Origin: Fodinibius sp036381435
Lineage (GTDB): Bacteria > Bacteroidota > Rhodothermia > Balneolales > Balneolaceae
DNA length: 64,000 bases
Assembly: GCA_036381435.1 (NCBI GenBank)
Contig: DASVCW010000023.1
Span: forward strand, 5,136 to 69,135
Reading direction: 5' to 3'
In this document: positions 1 through 7,156 of the stretch, piece by piece
Layout: each line of letters starts with the position of its first letter
How positions within the stretch are numbered: position 1 is the first letter of the stretch
The notes under the pieces: generated by a model
Databases searched by the model: none
What the model was told of the DNA's origin: nothing
Seen by the model: only the letters and a program-made list of their open reading frames with translations
Position numbers and translations under genes: made by a program

Positions 1-1
1 A

Positions 2-1315
2 AAATCAAACGCTCTAAAGGGTGAGCCGACGCTGATCGAAGCCAAAACCTTTCGCATGCGGGGACATGAAGAAGCTTCCGGAACGTTTTATGTACCCGAT
101 GAAAAATTTGAAGAATGGAAAAAGAAAGATCCCATCGACCGTTATTCCCAATGGCTGAAAAGTGAAAAAATCGTTTCCGGTGATGATGAACTGGCTTCCA
201 TTCAAGACGAAGTCGATCAGCAGTTTATGCCGGAACTCGAAAAAGCCCTGGAAGCGGACGAACCTGTTTTTGACCGTCAAAAAGAAGAACAATCTGTTTT
301 CGTACCGGTTAAACTCCCTTCCTCACCTAAGACCAACGGTTCAACTTCTGAAAAACGTTTTGTGGATGCGATTCAATTTTGCCTGAAACAGGCTTTTGAG
401 AATGATGATGAACTCATCATTATGGGGCAGGATATCGCAGAATATGGAGGTGTTTTTAAAGTTACAGAAGGATTTGCAGAACAATTTGGCAAAGAACGAA
501 TTCGCAATACCCCTATCATTGAAGCAGGGGTATTGGGCGCGGCCGTGGGCTTAGCGCTTGAAGGATTCAAACCGGTTGTTGAAATGCAGTTCTCCGACTT
601 TATCTCCTGCGGATTCAACCAGATTATCAATAATATTTCCAAAGGCCATTATCGCTGGATGCCGCCGTTGAACATTACAATCCGGGCTCCACACGGAGCG
701 GGTGTCGGTGCAGGCCCTTTTCACTCACAATCCCCCGAAGGCTGGTTCATGCAGCATCCGGGCTTGAAAATAGTCGTTCCGGCAACGGTTGAAGATGCCC
801 AGAATCTTCTTTACAGTTCGCTTTATGACCCCAATCCTGTACTCTTCTTCGAACACAAAAAGCTCTATCGCAGCATTCGTGAGATTACTCTGGACCAGTG
901 TGTTCCTGAAGAATTAGGTAAGGCGAAGATACGACGTGAAGGATATGATGCAACAATTGTCACTTACGGAATGGGAGTCCATTGGGCACAGGAACTGGCT
1001 GAAGAATATGCCGGAAAAGGCGTGGAATTGGAAATTGTAGATCTGCGTTGCCTGGTTCCTCTCGATTTTGAAAGCGTTAAAAAGTCGGTAGCCAAAACAA
1101 ACAAAGTACTGTTGTTGCAAGAACCTTCTATCACCCTGGGGCCGCTGAGTGAACTTTCCGCTCTTATTACTGAAGCCTGCTTTGAAGAACTGGATGCTCC
1201 CGTCATGCGTTGTTCTTCGCTGGATATTCCGGTTCCCTTCAATCCTAATCTGGAAAAAGGCTATCTGGCAAACGCCCGCATGGAGGAGGTTTTGGAGAAG
1301 TTGCTGGCTTATTGA
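2..1315 (+). CDS. 2-oxoacid dehydrogenase E1, fused alpha/beta (3' part)
   Basis: The frame is open from base 2 and enters from the left edge; the ATG at 56 is internal. The first residues (KGEPTLIEAKTFRMRGHE) are the conserved end of an E1 alpha domain. A charged linker of about 75 residues follows, then a complete beta domain (TPIIEAGVLGAAVGLALEG, APHGAGVGAGPFHSQ) and the C-terminal transketolase fold (VTYGMGVHWA, LQEPSITLGPL). Such ThDP enzymes decarboxylate pyruvate or branched-chain 2-oxo acids and pass the acyl group to the lipoyl arm of E2. Fused E1 chains are common in Bacteroidota-type genomes and usually annotated as the branched-chain type; the substrate cannot be read from this sequence. 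Nothing co-oriented follows. Confidence 0.93.
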   Translation, partial: KSNALKGEPTLIEAKTFRMRGHEEASGTFYVPDEKFEEWKKKDPIDRYSQWLKSEKIVSGDDELASIQDEVDQQFMPELEKALEADEPVFDRQKEEQSVFVPVKLPSSPKTNGSTSEKRFVDAIQFCLKQAFENDDELIIMGQDIAEYGGVFKVTEGFAEQFGKERIRNTPIIEAGVLGAAVGLALEGFKPVVEMQFSDFISCGFNQIINNISKGHYRWMPPLNITIRAPHGAGVGAGPFHSQSPEGWFMQHPGLKIVVPATVEDAQNLLYSSLYDPNPVLFFEHKKLYRSIREITLDQCVPEELGKAKIRREGYDATIVTYGMGVHWAQELAEEYAGKGVELEIVDLRCLVPLDFESVKKSVAKTNKVLLLQEPSITLGPLSELSALITEACFEELDAPVMRCSSLDIPVPFNPNLEKGYLANARMEEVLEKLLAY

Positions 1316-1407
1316 AAAATTAGATGCTTAAATAATCTACTTCACGCGTTTATGGATTAATTTTTAGTTTTTTATTTTTTTACGATAAGCGATCAAAAGT
1401 ACATCTC

Positions 1408-1540
1408 TGTCATTTTGAGCGGAATCCTGATGGTATCAGGATGAAGTCGAGAAATCTCATCCACTACGAATAAACTGCTGGTTTAAAAAGGATAGGATTT
1501 CTCCACCTCCGAGCGAAAAATCACGCTCTCCAGTTGAAAT
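1408..1540. repeat. Family F repeat pair (TGTCATTTTGAGCG ... GAGAAATC)
   Basis: The 354-base gap after the E1 gene holds no gene. It contains a family F element: TGTCATTTTGAGCG, an internal hairpin ATCCTGAT/ATCAGGAT at 1423-1442 and GAAGTCGAGAAATCTC, followed by the related sequence in opposite sense (GGATTTCTCCACC ... CGAGCG ... CACGCTCTCC). Relatives occur at 34382, 41896, 50415 and 63818. This kind of dispersed repeat is familiar in FCB-group genomes. Confidence 0.7.
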
Positions 1541-1669
1541 AATAATTTAATATGACTTTAATGAACATGGGAGTATTTTTTAACCGGTAAACGCGTTCTA
1601 CTCCTTATGAAATAAGGATAATCTGCTGAAATTATTGTAGATACTCCTGTTTATATATATAGTTGTTTA

Positions 1670-2248
1670 TCAATAACCAACCGGAAACTCAATAGTTATT
1701 TTGTATACTCCTACGGCATCCCCGGAGATGTTCAGATTCGATAACTTCTTACTTAAGCTGGCTCTTACGGTTTTGTTCTTAACCCCTACTGACACTTTAT
1801 TCTGAGATTGATCAATGCCGATGGTATAGACACCATCCATGGGAAGTATCTTGCTATTTATCTCTTTTTCCCACTTATCAAGCTGAATAAGAGTAAATTG
1901 GCCATTTAGTATCTCCATATCGGCAATAGAAACTGAATACCCTTGGTCCCGTAGTCGAGATAACATCTCTGTAATTAGTTTCGAATTTGAAAGAACTTCT
2001 TTGGCCTTCTCCTTTTGACTTTCCGGTTGGGTAAGATAAATTGCCAATTGGCCTGCTTCATTAATAAACAGGCCTCCGAAGCCCAATATTTGCTGCGCTA
2101 AGCCCATCAAACTGTCCGAGGGAGTGATCTTTTTAGCCTTTGCATATGGCGGGGTCGCCCAATCTTCATTTGAATTTGTTGGCGTGGAACAAGCCCATGC
2201 AAACGTTGCAACTATGCTGAGTACAAGTATTAATTTGACGGTTTTCAT
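1670..2248 (-). CDS. Lipoprotein resembling a serine-protease prodomain, stand-alone
   Basis: 192 residues beginning with a lipoprotein signal (MKTVKLILVLSIVATFAWAC, predicted lipidated Cys at residue 20). The body reads GFGGLFINEAGQLAIYL near residue 55, a GQFTLIQLDKW stretch near 115 and GVYTIGIDQSQNKVSVGV near 140. This order resembles, from memory, the N-terminal domain preceding the catalytic domain in some S1 (trypsin-like) peptidases of Gram-negative bacteria, but no protease domain follows: no His-Asp-Ser triad and the gene ends after the domain. It might be an inhibitor or chaperone of a protease encoded elsewhere, which is inference. Monocistronic; its nearest neighbour is 125 bases away and co-oriented. 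Confidence 0.6.
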   Translation of the reverse strand: MKTVKLILVLSIVATFAWACSTPTNSNEDWATPPYAKAKKITPSDSLMGLAQQILGFGGLFINEAGQLAIYLTQPESQKEKAKEVLSNSKLITEMLSRLRDQGYSVSIADMEILNGQFTLIQLDKWEKEINSKILPMDGVYTIGIDQSQNKVSVGVKNKTVRASLSKKLSNLNISGDAVGVYKITIEFPVGY

Positions 2249-2373
2249 AGTAACCTCCTCTATTTATTTTGATACCCCTCCCTTTTTCAAACTTTAGAAA
2301 AAAAAGCACTTATGCAAATAGTATTGTGCATATATTAAATATCCTGGCTATAACTATCATTCTTAACAATCTG

Positions 2374-3096
2374 CTACATCGGCGGAACCCGCCCGTGCTG
2401 AGGTTTGACCAGCATCTCCTCGACAACCGTTCGCGGTGATAATTGGGTGAGTATAACTATTAGCCGGGCAATGTCATCGGGATCAATTAATAAATCACCC
2501 TTAATCGATGAACCTTCCCACGAGGTGGATTGCGTTTGACCCAGGTTTATAGCGGTCACCCTGATTTCTGTCTCCATTAATTCTTGTCGAAGGGAGCGGG
2601 TGTAACCCAGTAAAGCGTGTTTTGAAGCTGAATAAGCCCCGCTGTCTTTGAGTCCCTCTACCGCTCCCGCCGAACAGATGTTGACGATCAAAGCACTCTT
2701 TTTGGCCTTTAAAGCTTTTAAAAAGAGATTGGTGATATGAACGGCAGAATATAAATTAGCCTGAATCTGTTCCTCAAACTCCTCATGTGTGGTCTCTTCT
2801 AATGGCTTAAGCAGAAAAGAACCGGCGTTATTGATGATGGTTTTCGGAGATGGAAAGCCATCAGGCAAAGTTATAGCATCCACCGCCTGTGTATTGGTGA
2901 TGTCGCAAGCAATAATTTCAATTTTATTGTCGCCCTCTGCCCTGCATAACCTTTTTGTCTTTTCAAGACCTTCTTCAGTTCGGGCGATGAGTAGTAATGC
3001 GTAGTCTGTTTCTTTGGCAAAAGCCAGGGCAATTTGACGCCCGATTCCCCGGCTCGCGCCGGTGATCACTACCGAATGATGTTGCTCATCACCCAC
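2374..3096 (-). CDS. SDR family oxidoreductase (sepiapterin reductase-like)
   Basis: 240-residue short-chain dehydrogenase. The NAD(P)-binding motif TGASRGIG lies near residue 13, INNAG near residue 90, and the catalytic YSASK near 153 with the expected upstream Ser (NICSAGAV). The start is a GTG whose first base is the last base of the upstream queE stop codon (TAGTG), so the two genes are translationally coupled. The sequence resembles the sepiapterin-reductase / benzil-reductase branch of classical SDRs; substrate unknown. Coupling to queE suggests co-expression but not necessarily a role in queuosine synthesis. Confidence 0.85.
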   Translation of the reverse strand: MGDEQHHSVVITGASRGIGRQIALAFAKETDYALLLIARTEEGLEKTKRLCRAEGDNKIEIIACDITNTQAVDAITLPDGFPSPKTIINNAGSFLLKPLEETTHEEFEEQIQANLYSAVHITNLFLKALKAKKSALIVNICSAGAVEGLKDSGAYSASKHALLGYTRSLRQELMETEIRVTAINLGQTQSTSWEGSSIKGDLLIDPDDIARLIVILTQLSPRTVVEEMLVKPQHGRVPPM

Positions 3097-3746
3097 TATC
3101 GTACTCCCAGAAACTTATGCGTCTGCAGACTAATTCCCCATTGTGGATTTGCCTTCACATAATCCAGAATAAGTTCTCGTGATTTAGGCGTTTCCCATTC
3201 GGGCTGAAGCAAGAGACGGGTATTTTGGGAACACTTTTCGGCATTCTTTTCAGCCCATTGCAGGTCTTTATTTGTTAAAACAACCACTTTCAGCTCATCA
3301 ACATAGGGAAAAATATCATCCAGCGGTTCTTTAAAACGTTTGGGGGAAAGAGTGATCCAATCCAGGTAGCCGGAAAGCGGGGATGATCCGCTGGTTTCGA
3401 TATGAACCTTGAGTCCGGCTTGCTTTAACTGGAGAGTGAGGGGATCCAAATCATGCAGCAAAGGTTCTCCGCCGGTAATTACCGCGAATGGTGCCCCGCT
3501 GTCTTTAGCACTCCGGACAATTTCTTTGACCGATTTCTTCGGGTGTGCGCTTTCATCCCAGCTTTCCTGTACGTCACACCACCAGCAGTTTACATCGCAG
3601 CCAGCAGTGCGAATAAAATAAGCCGGCCTTCCGGTATGGACGCCTTCACCCTGAATGGTATAGAAATCTTCCATCAACGGGTATTCAATTGCATCCAGTT
3701 CATCGGGATCAATAAGCGTTTTAAGGGGTACCCGGGTTTTAAACAT
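3096..3746 (-). CDS. queE: 7-carboxy-7-deazaguanine synthase
   Basis: 216-residue radical-SAM enzyme that converts 6-carboxytetrahydropterin to 7-carboxy-7-deazaguanine, the ring-contraction step of queuosine precursor synthesis. The iron-sulfur cluster cysteines are C50, C54 and C57 in AGCDVNCWWCD, the CX3CX2C spacing usual for the family (the Trp pair is typical). FYTIQGEGVHTGRPA and the SAM-binding VITGGEPLL follow, and LKVHIETSG is also conserved. Length and motifs are normal for QueE. The stop overlaps the GTG of the downstream SDR. The window also carries queG at 24.1 kb, so queuosine modification is likely made de novo. Confidence 0.93.
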   Translation of the reverse strand: MFKTRVPLKTLIDPDELDAIEYPLMEDFYTIQGEGVHTGRPAYFIRTAGCDVNCWWCDVQESWDESAHPKKSVKEIVRSAKDSGAPFAVITGGEPLLHDLDPLTLQLKQAGLKVHIETSGSSPLSGYLDWITLSPKRFKEPLDDIFPYVDELKVVVLTNKDLQWAEKNAEKCSQNTRLLLQPEWETPKSRELILDYVKANPQWGISLQTHKFLGVR

Positions 3747-3881
3747 TCGTATCGAGCTGCTGCTTTAAAATCATTCGAAAATTGCCTTCATGGCTAAGCG
3801 TCAAAAATAACCATTATTACAGACAATTAGAATTTTTAAAGGACAGAATGGTAATGCAAACTTTATTCAGCAGAGTACAAG

Positions 3882-4202
3882 TTAGTCATCCTCTGATAAA
3901 TTTGGGTCCCAGAAATGTGCTTCTATATCAACCTGGTATTCATCAACAAACGCTATATTCTCTTGTTGAAGGCGCTCGCGCATGGTATCGTCAGGAAAAT
4001 GAGAGCGGCCGGTTAACTCACCCCTTCTGTTTACTACGCGGTGAGCGGGAATTCCTGTTCCGGCCACATTATTTAGTGCATAACCCACCATCCTGGCTCC
4101 CGAGGCGATGCCTAAATATTGAGCTATGGTTCCATAGGTAGTCACTTTTCCGACCGGAATTTTAGCCACTATTTCATAGACTCGTTCATAATAATCTTTC
4201 AT
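3882..4202 (-). CDS. Alkyltransferase-like (ATL) DNA-binding protein, active-site Cys replaced by Ala
   Basis: About 106 residues from the ATG at 4202 (MKDYYERVYEIVAKIP); the open frame runs further upstream, but that part overlaps the next gene. The fold is the C-terminal domain of O6-alkylguanine-DNA alkyltransferase (KVTTYGTIAQYLG, ARMVGYALNN, IPAHRVVNRRGELTG). Methyltransferases have PCHRV; here it is PAHRV, so the protein cannot accept an alkyl group. ATL proteins bind O6-alkylguanine lesions without repair and hand them to nucleotide excision repair; Ala variants have been described in Thermus. It lies 25 bases after the DUF2520 gene in the same orientation. Confidence 0.88.
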   Translation of the reverse strand: MKDYYERVYEIVAKIPVGKVTTYGTIAQYLGIASGARMVGYALNNVAGTGIPAHRVVNRRGELTGRSHFPDDTMRERLQQENIAFVDEYQVDIEAHFWDPNLSEDD

Positions 4203-4227
4203 TCTTCTATAATTAATAAAACCCTCA

Positions 4228-5124
4228 TTATTCTCGTTCCGTCGCTCTGCGGCGGAACACTCCCAATACTTCACGCAAATTCCCGGCTTGATCGGAATCA
4301 ATAGAACCATCTGATTCGGCCAATTTCACTGTTTCACATCCTAAAACCGTATAAACCTTTTGCAGCTGAGATTGATTCTCGAGCAGCTTGATATGTTTTT
4401 TAACCGTTTCAATATCTCCCCTGACAATAGGTCCCGTTAGCGCTTCATTCAAAGACTGTCCGCTTACATTTTGCAATGTTTTTTGAATGAGCGGCAGTAA
4501 CGCCTTTTGCACCTGCTTTTGAGGAAGTCCGCCAAGTGCCCCGGTTTCTGTGGATACTTTTATCAAAGAAATAAGGTAGTTGGAGGCGATTACGGCAGCG
4601 GCATGAAGTTGTGATTTCTGTTCTTCCGTTACTTCAAAAGCATGCGCTCCTAACTTTTTGGCTAACGGCATCAGCGTTTTGAATGTCTTTTTATCGCCTT
4701 GCAAACTGAAAAAGATATTATCAAAATCGTCATGCCCTGCCTGGGCGGTAAACGACTGTAGCGGGTGAAAAGAAGCGATCTCCGCTCCCTTTTTTTGCAA
4801 GTGAGACAACAGGCTCGCCGGTTCATTTCCGGAACAATGAACAAAAGTATATCCCGTAAAATCACTATCCATTTCTGAAAGCTGCCAGGCAGCTTGTTCG
4901 ATGGCTCCGTCAGAAAGGGTCAGAAAAACGAGATGGCCGAGCTGGGCTTTTTTAGCGGGGAATGAAGCTGAAATATCTATATTTAACCGGCTTGAGAGTT
5001 TCCTTGCCTTTTCTTCTGTGCGATTAAATACACTCTTGATGGCAATATCTTTTTCCGCAAGTCTTTTTGCCAATACCTGTCCTAACCTTCCAAGTCCGAT
5101 GATAGTGATATCAGGTATTTTCAT
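4228..5124 (-). CDS. Rossmann-like / DUF2520 domain protein
   Basis: 298 residues. An N-terminal NAD(P)-binding Rossmann fold (ITIIGLGRLGQVLAKRL) occupies roughly residues 1-130, including HCSGNEPASLL and FHPLQSF. The remainder is an all-helical DUF2520 domain (HAAAVIASNYLISLI, GPIVRGD). The architecture resembles ketopantoate reductase or F420-dependent NADP reductases, but the DUF2520 family has no firmly assigned reaction. It is a common single-copy gene in FCB genomes. The alkyltransferase-like gene follows on the same strand, so the two probably share a transcript. Confidence 0.88.
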   Translation of the reverse strand: MKIPDITIIGLGRLGQVLAKRLAEKDIAIKSVFNRTEEKARKLSSRLNIDISASFPAKKAQLGHLVFLTLSDGAIEQAAWQLSEMDSDFTGYTFVHCSGNEPASLLSHLQKKGAEIASFHPLQSFTAQAGHDDFDNIFFSLQGDKKTFKTLMPLAKKLGAHAFEVTEEQKSQLHAAAVIASNYLISLIKVSTETGALGGLPQKQVQKALLPLIQKTLQNVSGQSLNEALTGPIVRGDIETVKKHIKLLENQSQLQKVYTVLGCETVKLAESDGSIDSDQAGNLREVLGVFRRRATERE

Positions 5125-5271
5125 TCGTTTGAAGTTTTACGATTTTATGCCAGATTTTAGGCTGGCAACCAAAACACCCCTCAGATTTTCTTCAACATAT
5201 ATTGAATCTAAAAAGTCTAAAAGCATAAAAAACAGTTAAAAAAGTTAAGTTTTTAACCTAATTACAAAAAG

Positions 5272-5303
5272 GTCATCCCCCTGCGCCCCCTTCGAAGGGG
5301 GAC
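5272..5303. repeat. Family A hairpin, solo copy
   Basis: TCATCCCCCTGCGCCCCC then TTCGAAGGGGGAC: the CCCCCTTCGAAGGGGG part folds as a perfect hairpin. It lies in the 285-base gap between the DUF2520 gene and the MEMO1-like gene. The sequence matches the terminal hairpin of the DUF559-associated family A elements near 20.8-21.5 kb and 57.0 kb, but no second arm is seen here. Confidence 0.85.
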
Positions 5304-5409
5304 AAATTCCGTTTTTAATGGGATTAAATATAAAAACTTAATTTTTTTAATAGTTATCATTTAAACAGTTACTTTTTAGACAGCACCATTTATTTCCTTA
5401 CTTCGAAAG

Positions 5410-6171
5410 TCAAAACAAAACGCGTTCAGGTTCGGCATAAGCGGTGAGCAAACTACCGGTATAGTCCTCATATTCGCCATTAAGGAAATTCAACTTCAGC
5501 TCCCAGTGGTTTGCAACAATCACTCCGGCAATAAATGAAGTAGCACCTTTTATAGATGATGTATCACCATTCAGATGGTTCAATAAACCGGACTGATTAT
5601 TAGCTTCAACCATTTTCTTAATGCTTTCAAATTCCTTTTTGTGCTCGTTGTCCAGTTCACAACAAAAAATGATGAGTGCACTTCGGGAAGCTAACACTTC
5701 TTCCAGAACATAGGCCAGTTCTTTTACAATAGACGGATCGCGATCGGCAATTTGTATATTCACTACCGAAAAATCATCAGAAAGAGTTTGCAAAAACATG
5801 AGCTGCTGAAAAAGGCTTACATTTTTATCAAAGGCTTCATCATGAATGAAAAAATCATCATCTTCATCGCAAAATTCGTTGCGCATATAATCATTAACAG
5901 GCACTTGTCCGAGCGGTGTTTCGAAAGTTTTGTTAGACGCCATCGGCAGTTTTTTATTCAGCTCTTCATCATGAGACTCAATAATCACCACCGTTTCATA
6001 ATTCGACATGTCCACCCGGCTGTAAATGTCGCAACTGCGTGCAAAATTGTTGCCATTAATTCTTTCGGGTGTAAAAAGTAAGCGTATCTGCTCGTTGGGG
6101 CCGTCATTGCGTTCCCGTGCTTTGTTGATGCCGTCTTCAATCTGTTCTCGGGAATAAGAAGTGATATTCAT
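5410..6171 (-). CDS. Divergent MEMO1-family protein
   Basis: 253 residues. The central part follows the MEMO1 / AmmeMemoRadiSam system protein B pattern: a strand ending in IIESHDE near residue 65, FETPLGQVPVND near 83, an acidic loop then a helix ending QQLMFLQ near 128, VVNIQIADRDP near 138, SALIIFCCELD near 163. In typical members the helix contains EHS..., supplying a metal-site His; here that place reads DEAFDKNVS, so at least one ligand appears lost. MEMO1 proteins are dioxygenase-like, with debated activity. The gene is 21 bases downstream of a phosphopantetheinyl transferase, so the two are likely cotranscribed. Family assignment is by remembered motif pattern. Confidence 0.68.
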   Translation of the reverse strand: MNITSYSREQIEDGINKARERNDGPNEQIRLLFTPERINGNNFARSCDIYSRVDMSNYETVVIIESHDEELNKKLPMASNKTFETPLGQVPVNDYMRNEFCDEDDDFFIHDEAFDKNVSLFQQLMFLQTLSDDFSVVNIQIADRDPSIVKELAYVLEEVLASRSALIIFCCELDNEHKKEFESIKKMVEANNQSGLLNHLNGDTSSIKGATSFIAGVIVANHWELKLNFLNGEYEDYTGSLLTAYAEPERVLF

Positions 6172-6192
6172 AAAAAAGAATGCTAATCAATT

Positions 6193-6831
6193 TTAAGGTT
6201 TATGGTAAAATGCAACTGCCAACCAATTGTTTTCCGCCTGAAAGCTACAAATTTTAGCTGTTTTGTCATTATTTATTTCTACAAAAAATTGATTTTTATC
6301 ACATTGAACCTGCACTTCGTTCATATTCATTCGCAGCCCCCGGCCCTCAAGTTTTATGACCGCCTCTTTGATCGTCCACAGCCGGATGGTATCTGTTTCT
6401 CTAAATGATTGAATTTCATCAGGATGAAGAATTCGCTCTCTTAATTTTCCGGCTACGGTCCGGTTTACCGGTTCAAGGTCAACCCCGATGGCGGTATTTT
6501 GAGTAATACCACAAAAAACATTTTTTTGCGTATGAGCAATACTCACATAATAATTAACTGCTCCATATTTACCATGAGGGCATCCCCATTCATCTTTTAA
6601 AATGATAAAATCATCCTCTTTCATTCCCATCTTGCGGGACATTTTTTTCAACATCAATCGGGCCGTAACAAACTCTTTTTTGCGCCTGTGATTTTTGAAT
6701 GAGGAAAGTTCCTCCTGTTCATCACTGTTGAGCAAATTGAATAGCTCATCAGACAGCTCTAAGATGGGAGAAACCGCAAACTGTCCTGAAATAGGAAGCC
6801 GGTTATTTATTCGGGTGATGGCTTGGTGCAT
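6193..6831 (-). CDS. 4'-phosphopantetheinyl transferase superfamily protein
   Basis: 212 residues, the Sfp-type length. The Mg2+/CoA site motifs are present: GVDLEPV near residue 117 and WTIKEAVIKLEGRG near 153, as well as the upstream SIAHT. Such enzymes transfer the phosphopantetheine arm of CoA to a Ser on acyl- or peptidyl-carrier proteins. No carrier-protein gene is in the window; as the Sfp type is often the main or secondary PPTase in FCB bacteria, it may serve fatty acid synthesis. It is the first gene of a pair with the MEMO1-like gene. Confidence 0.9.
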   Translation of the reverse strand: MHQAITRINNRLPISGQFAVSPILELSDELFNLLNSDEQEELSSFKNHRRKKEFVTARLMLKKMSRKMGMKEDDFIILKDEWGCPHGKYGAVNYYVSIAHTQKNVFCGITQNTAIGVDLEPVNRTVAGKLRERILHPDEIQSFRETDTIRLWTIKEAVIKLEGRGLRMNMNEVQVQCDKNQFFVEINNDKTAKICSFQAENNWLAVAFYHKP

Positions 6832-6869
6832 TAGATTATTATTGACCGTTTTAATATCAATCCTTATTG

Positions 6870-7007
6870 ACCCCCAAATCCCCTAACGAGGGACTTTTGA
6901 GCTTGCCTTTTCAAAGAAAACTTTCTTTAATTTACTGTCATTAATAAAACAGGATTTTGTTTTTAATTTCAAGTAGAAACAAGTCCCTTTAGGGAATTTA
7001 GGGGTAC
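6870..7007. repeat. Family B palindromic element (MITE-like copy B1)
   Basis: The gap 6832-7156 is mostly this element: CCCCCAAATCCCCTAACGAG at the left and AAGTCCCTTTAGGGAATTTAGGGG at the right form imperfect inverted ends around about 85 bases of AT-rich DNA. Ends and interior resemble, in reverse orientation, the element at 54569-54700 next to a DUF559 gene (shared GGACTTTTGA ... CATTAATAAA ... AAACAAGTCCC). No coding sequence inside. The remaining 150 bases up to lysS hold its leader; I see no clear promoter. Confidence 0.8.
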
Positions 7008-7156
7008 CAAAAAGCTAAGAAATTACAGATCAATTCGATACAAGAGACCCTACAGTATTAATGCTTTAGAAATATTCACAACATTGTGAGTAATTTCCTA
7101 TTTTTAGCCACTTATTAACCTCTTTCAAATATAGAAACAAATTTTAGCATTTTCTC

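Noticed and set aside
3096..3746. Idea that the SDR next to queE is a queuosine-pathway enzyme
   Set aside because: The one-base overlap shows coupling only; the known pathway has no SDR step and the sequence looks like sepiapterin-reductase relatives.
4203..4310. 36-residue N-terminal extension of the alkyltransferase-like protein
   Set aside because: It overlaps the end of the DUF2520 gene and has no family similarity; the ATG at 4202 matches the usual family start.
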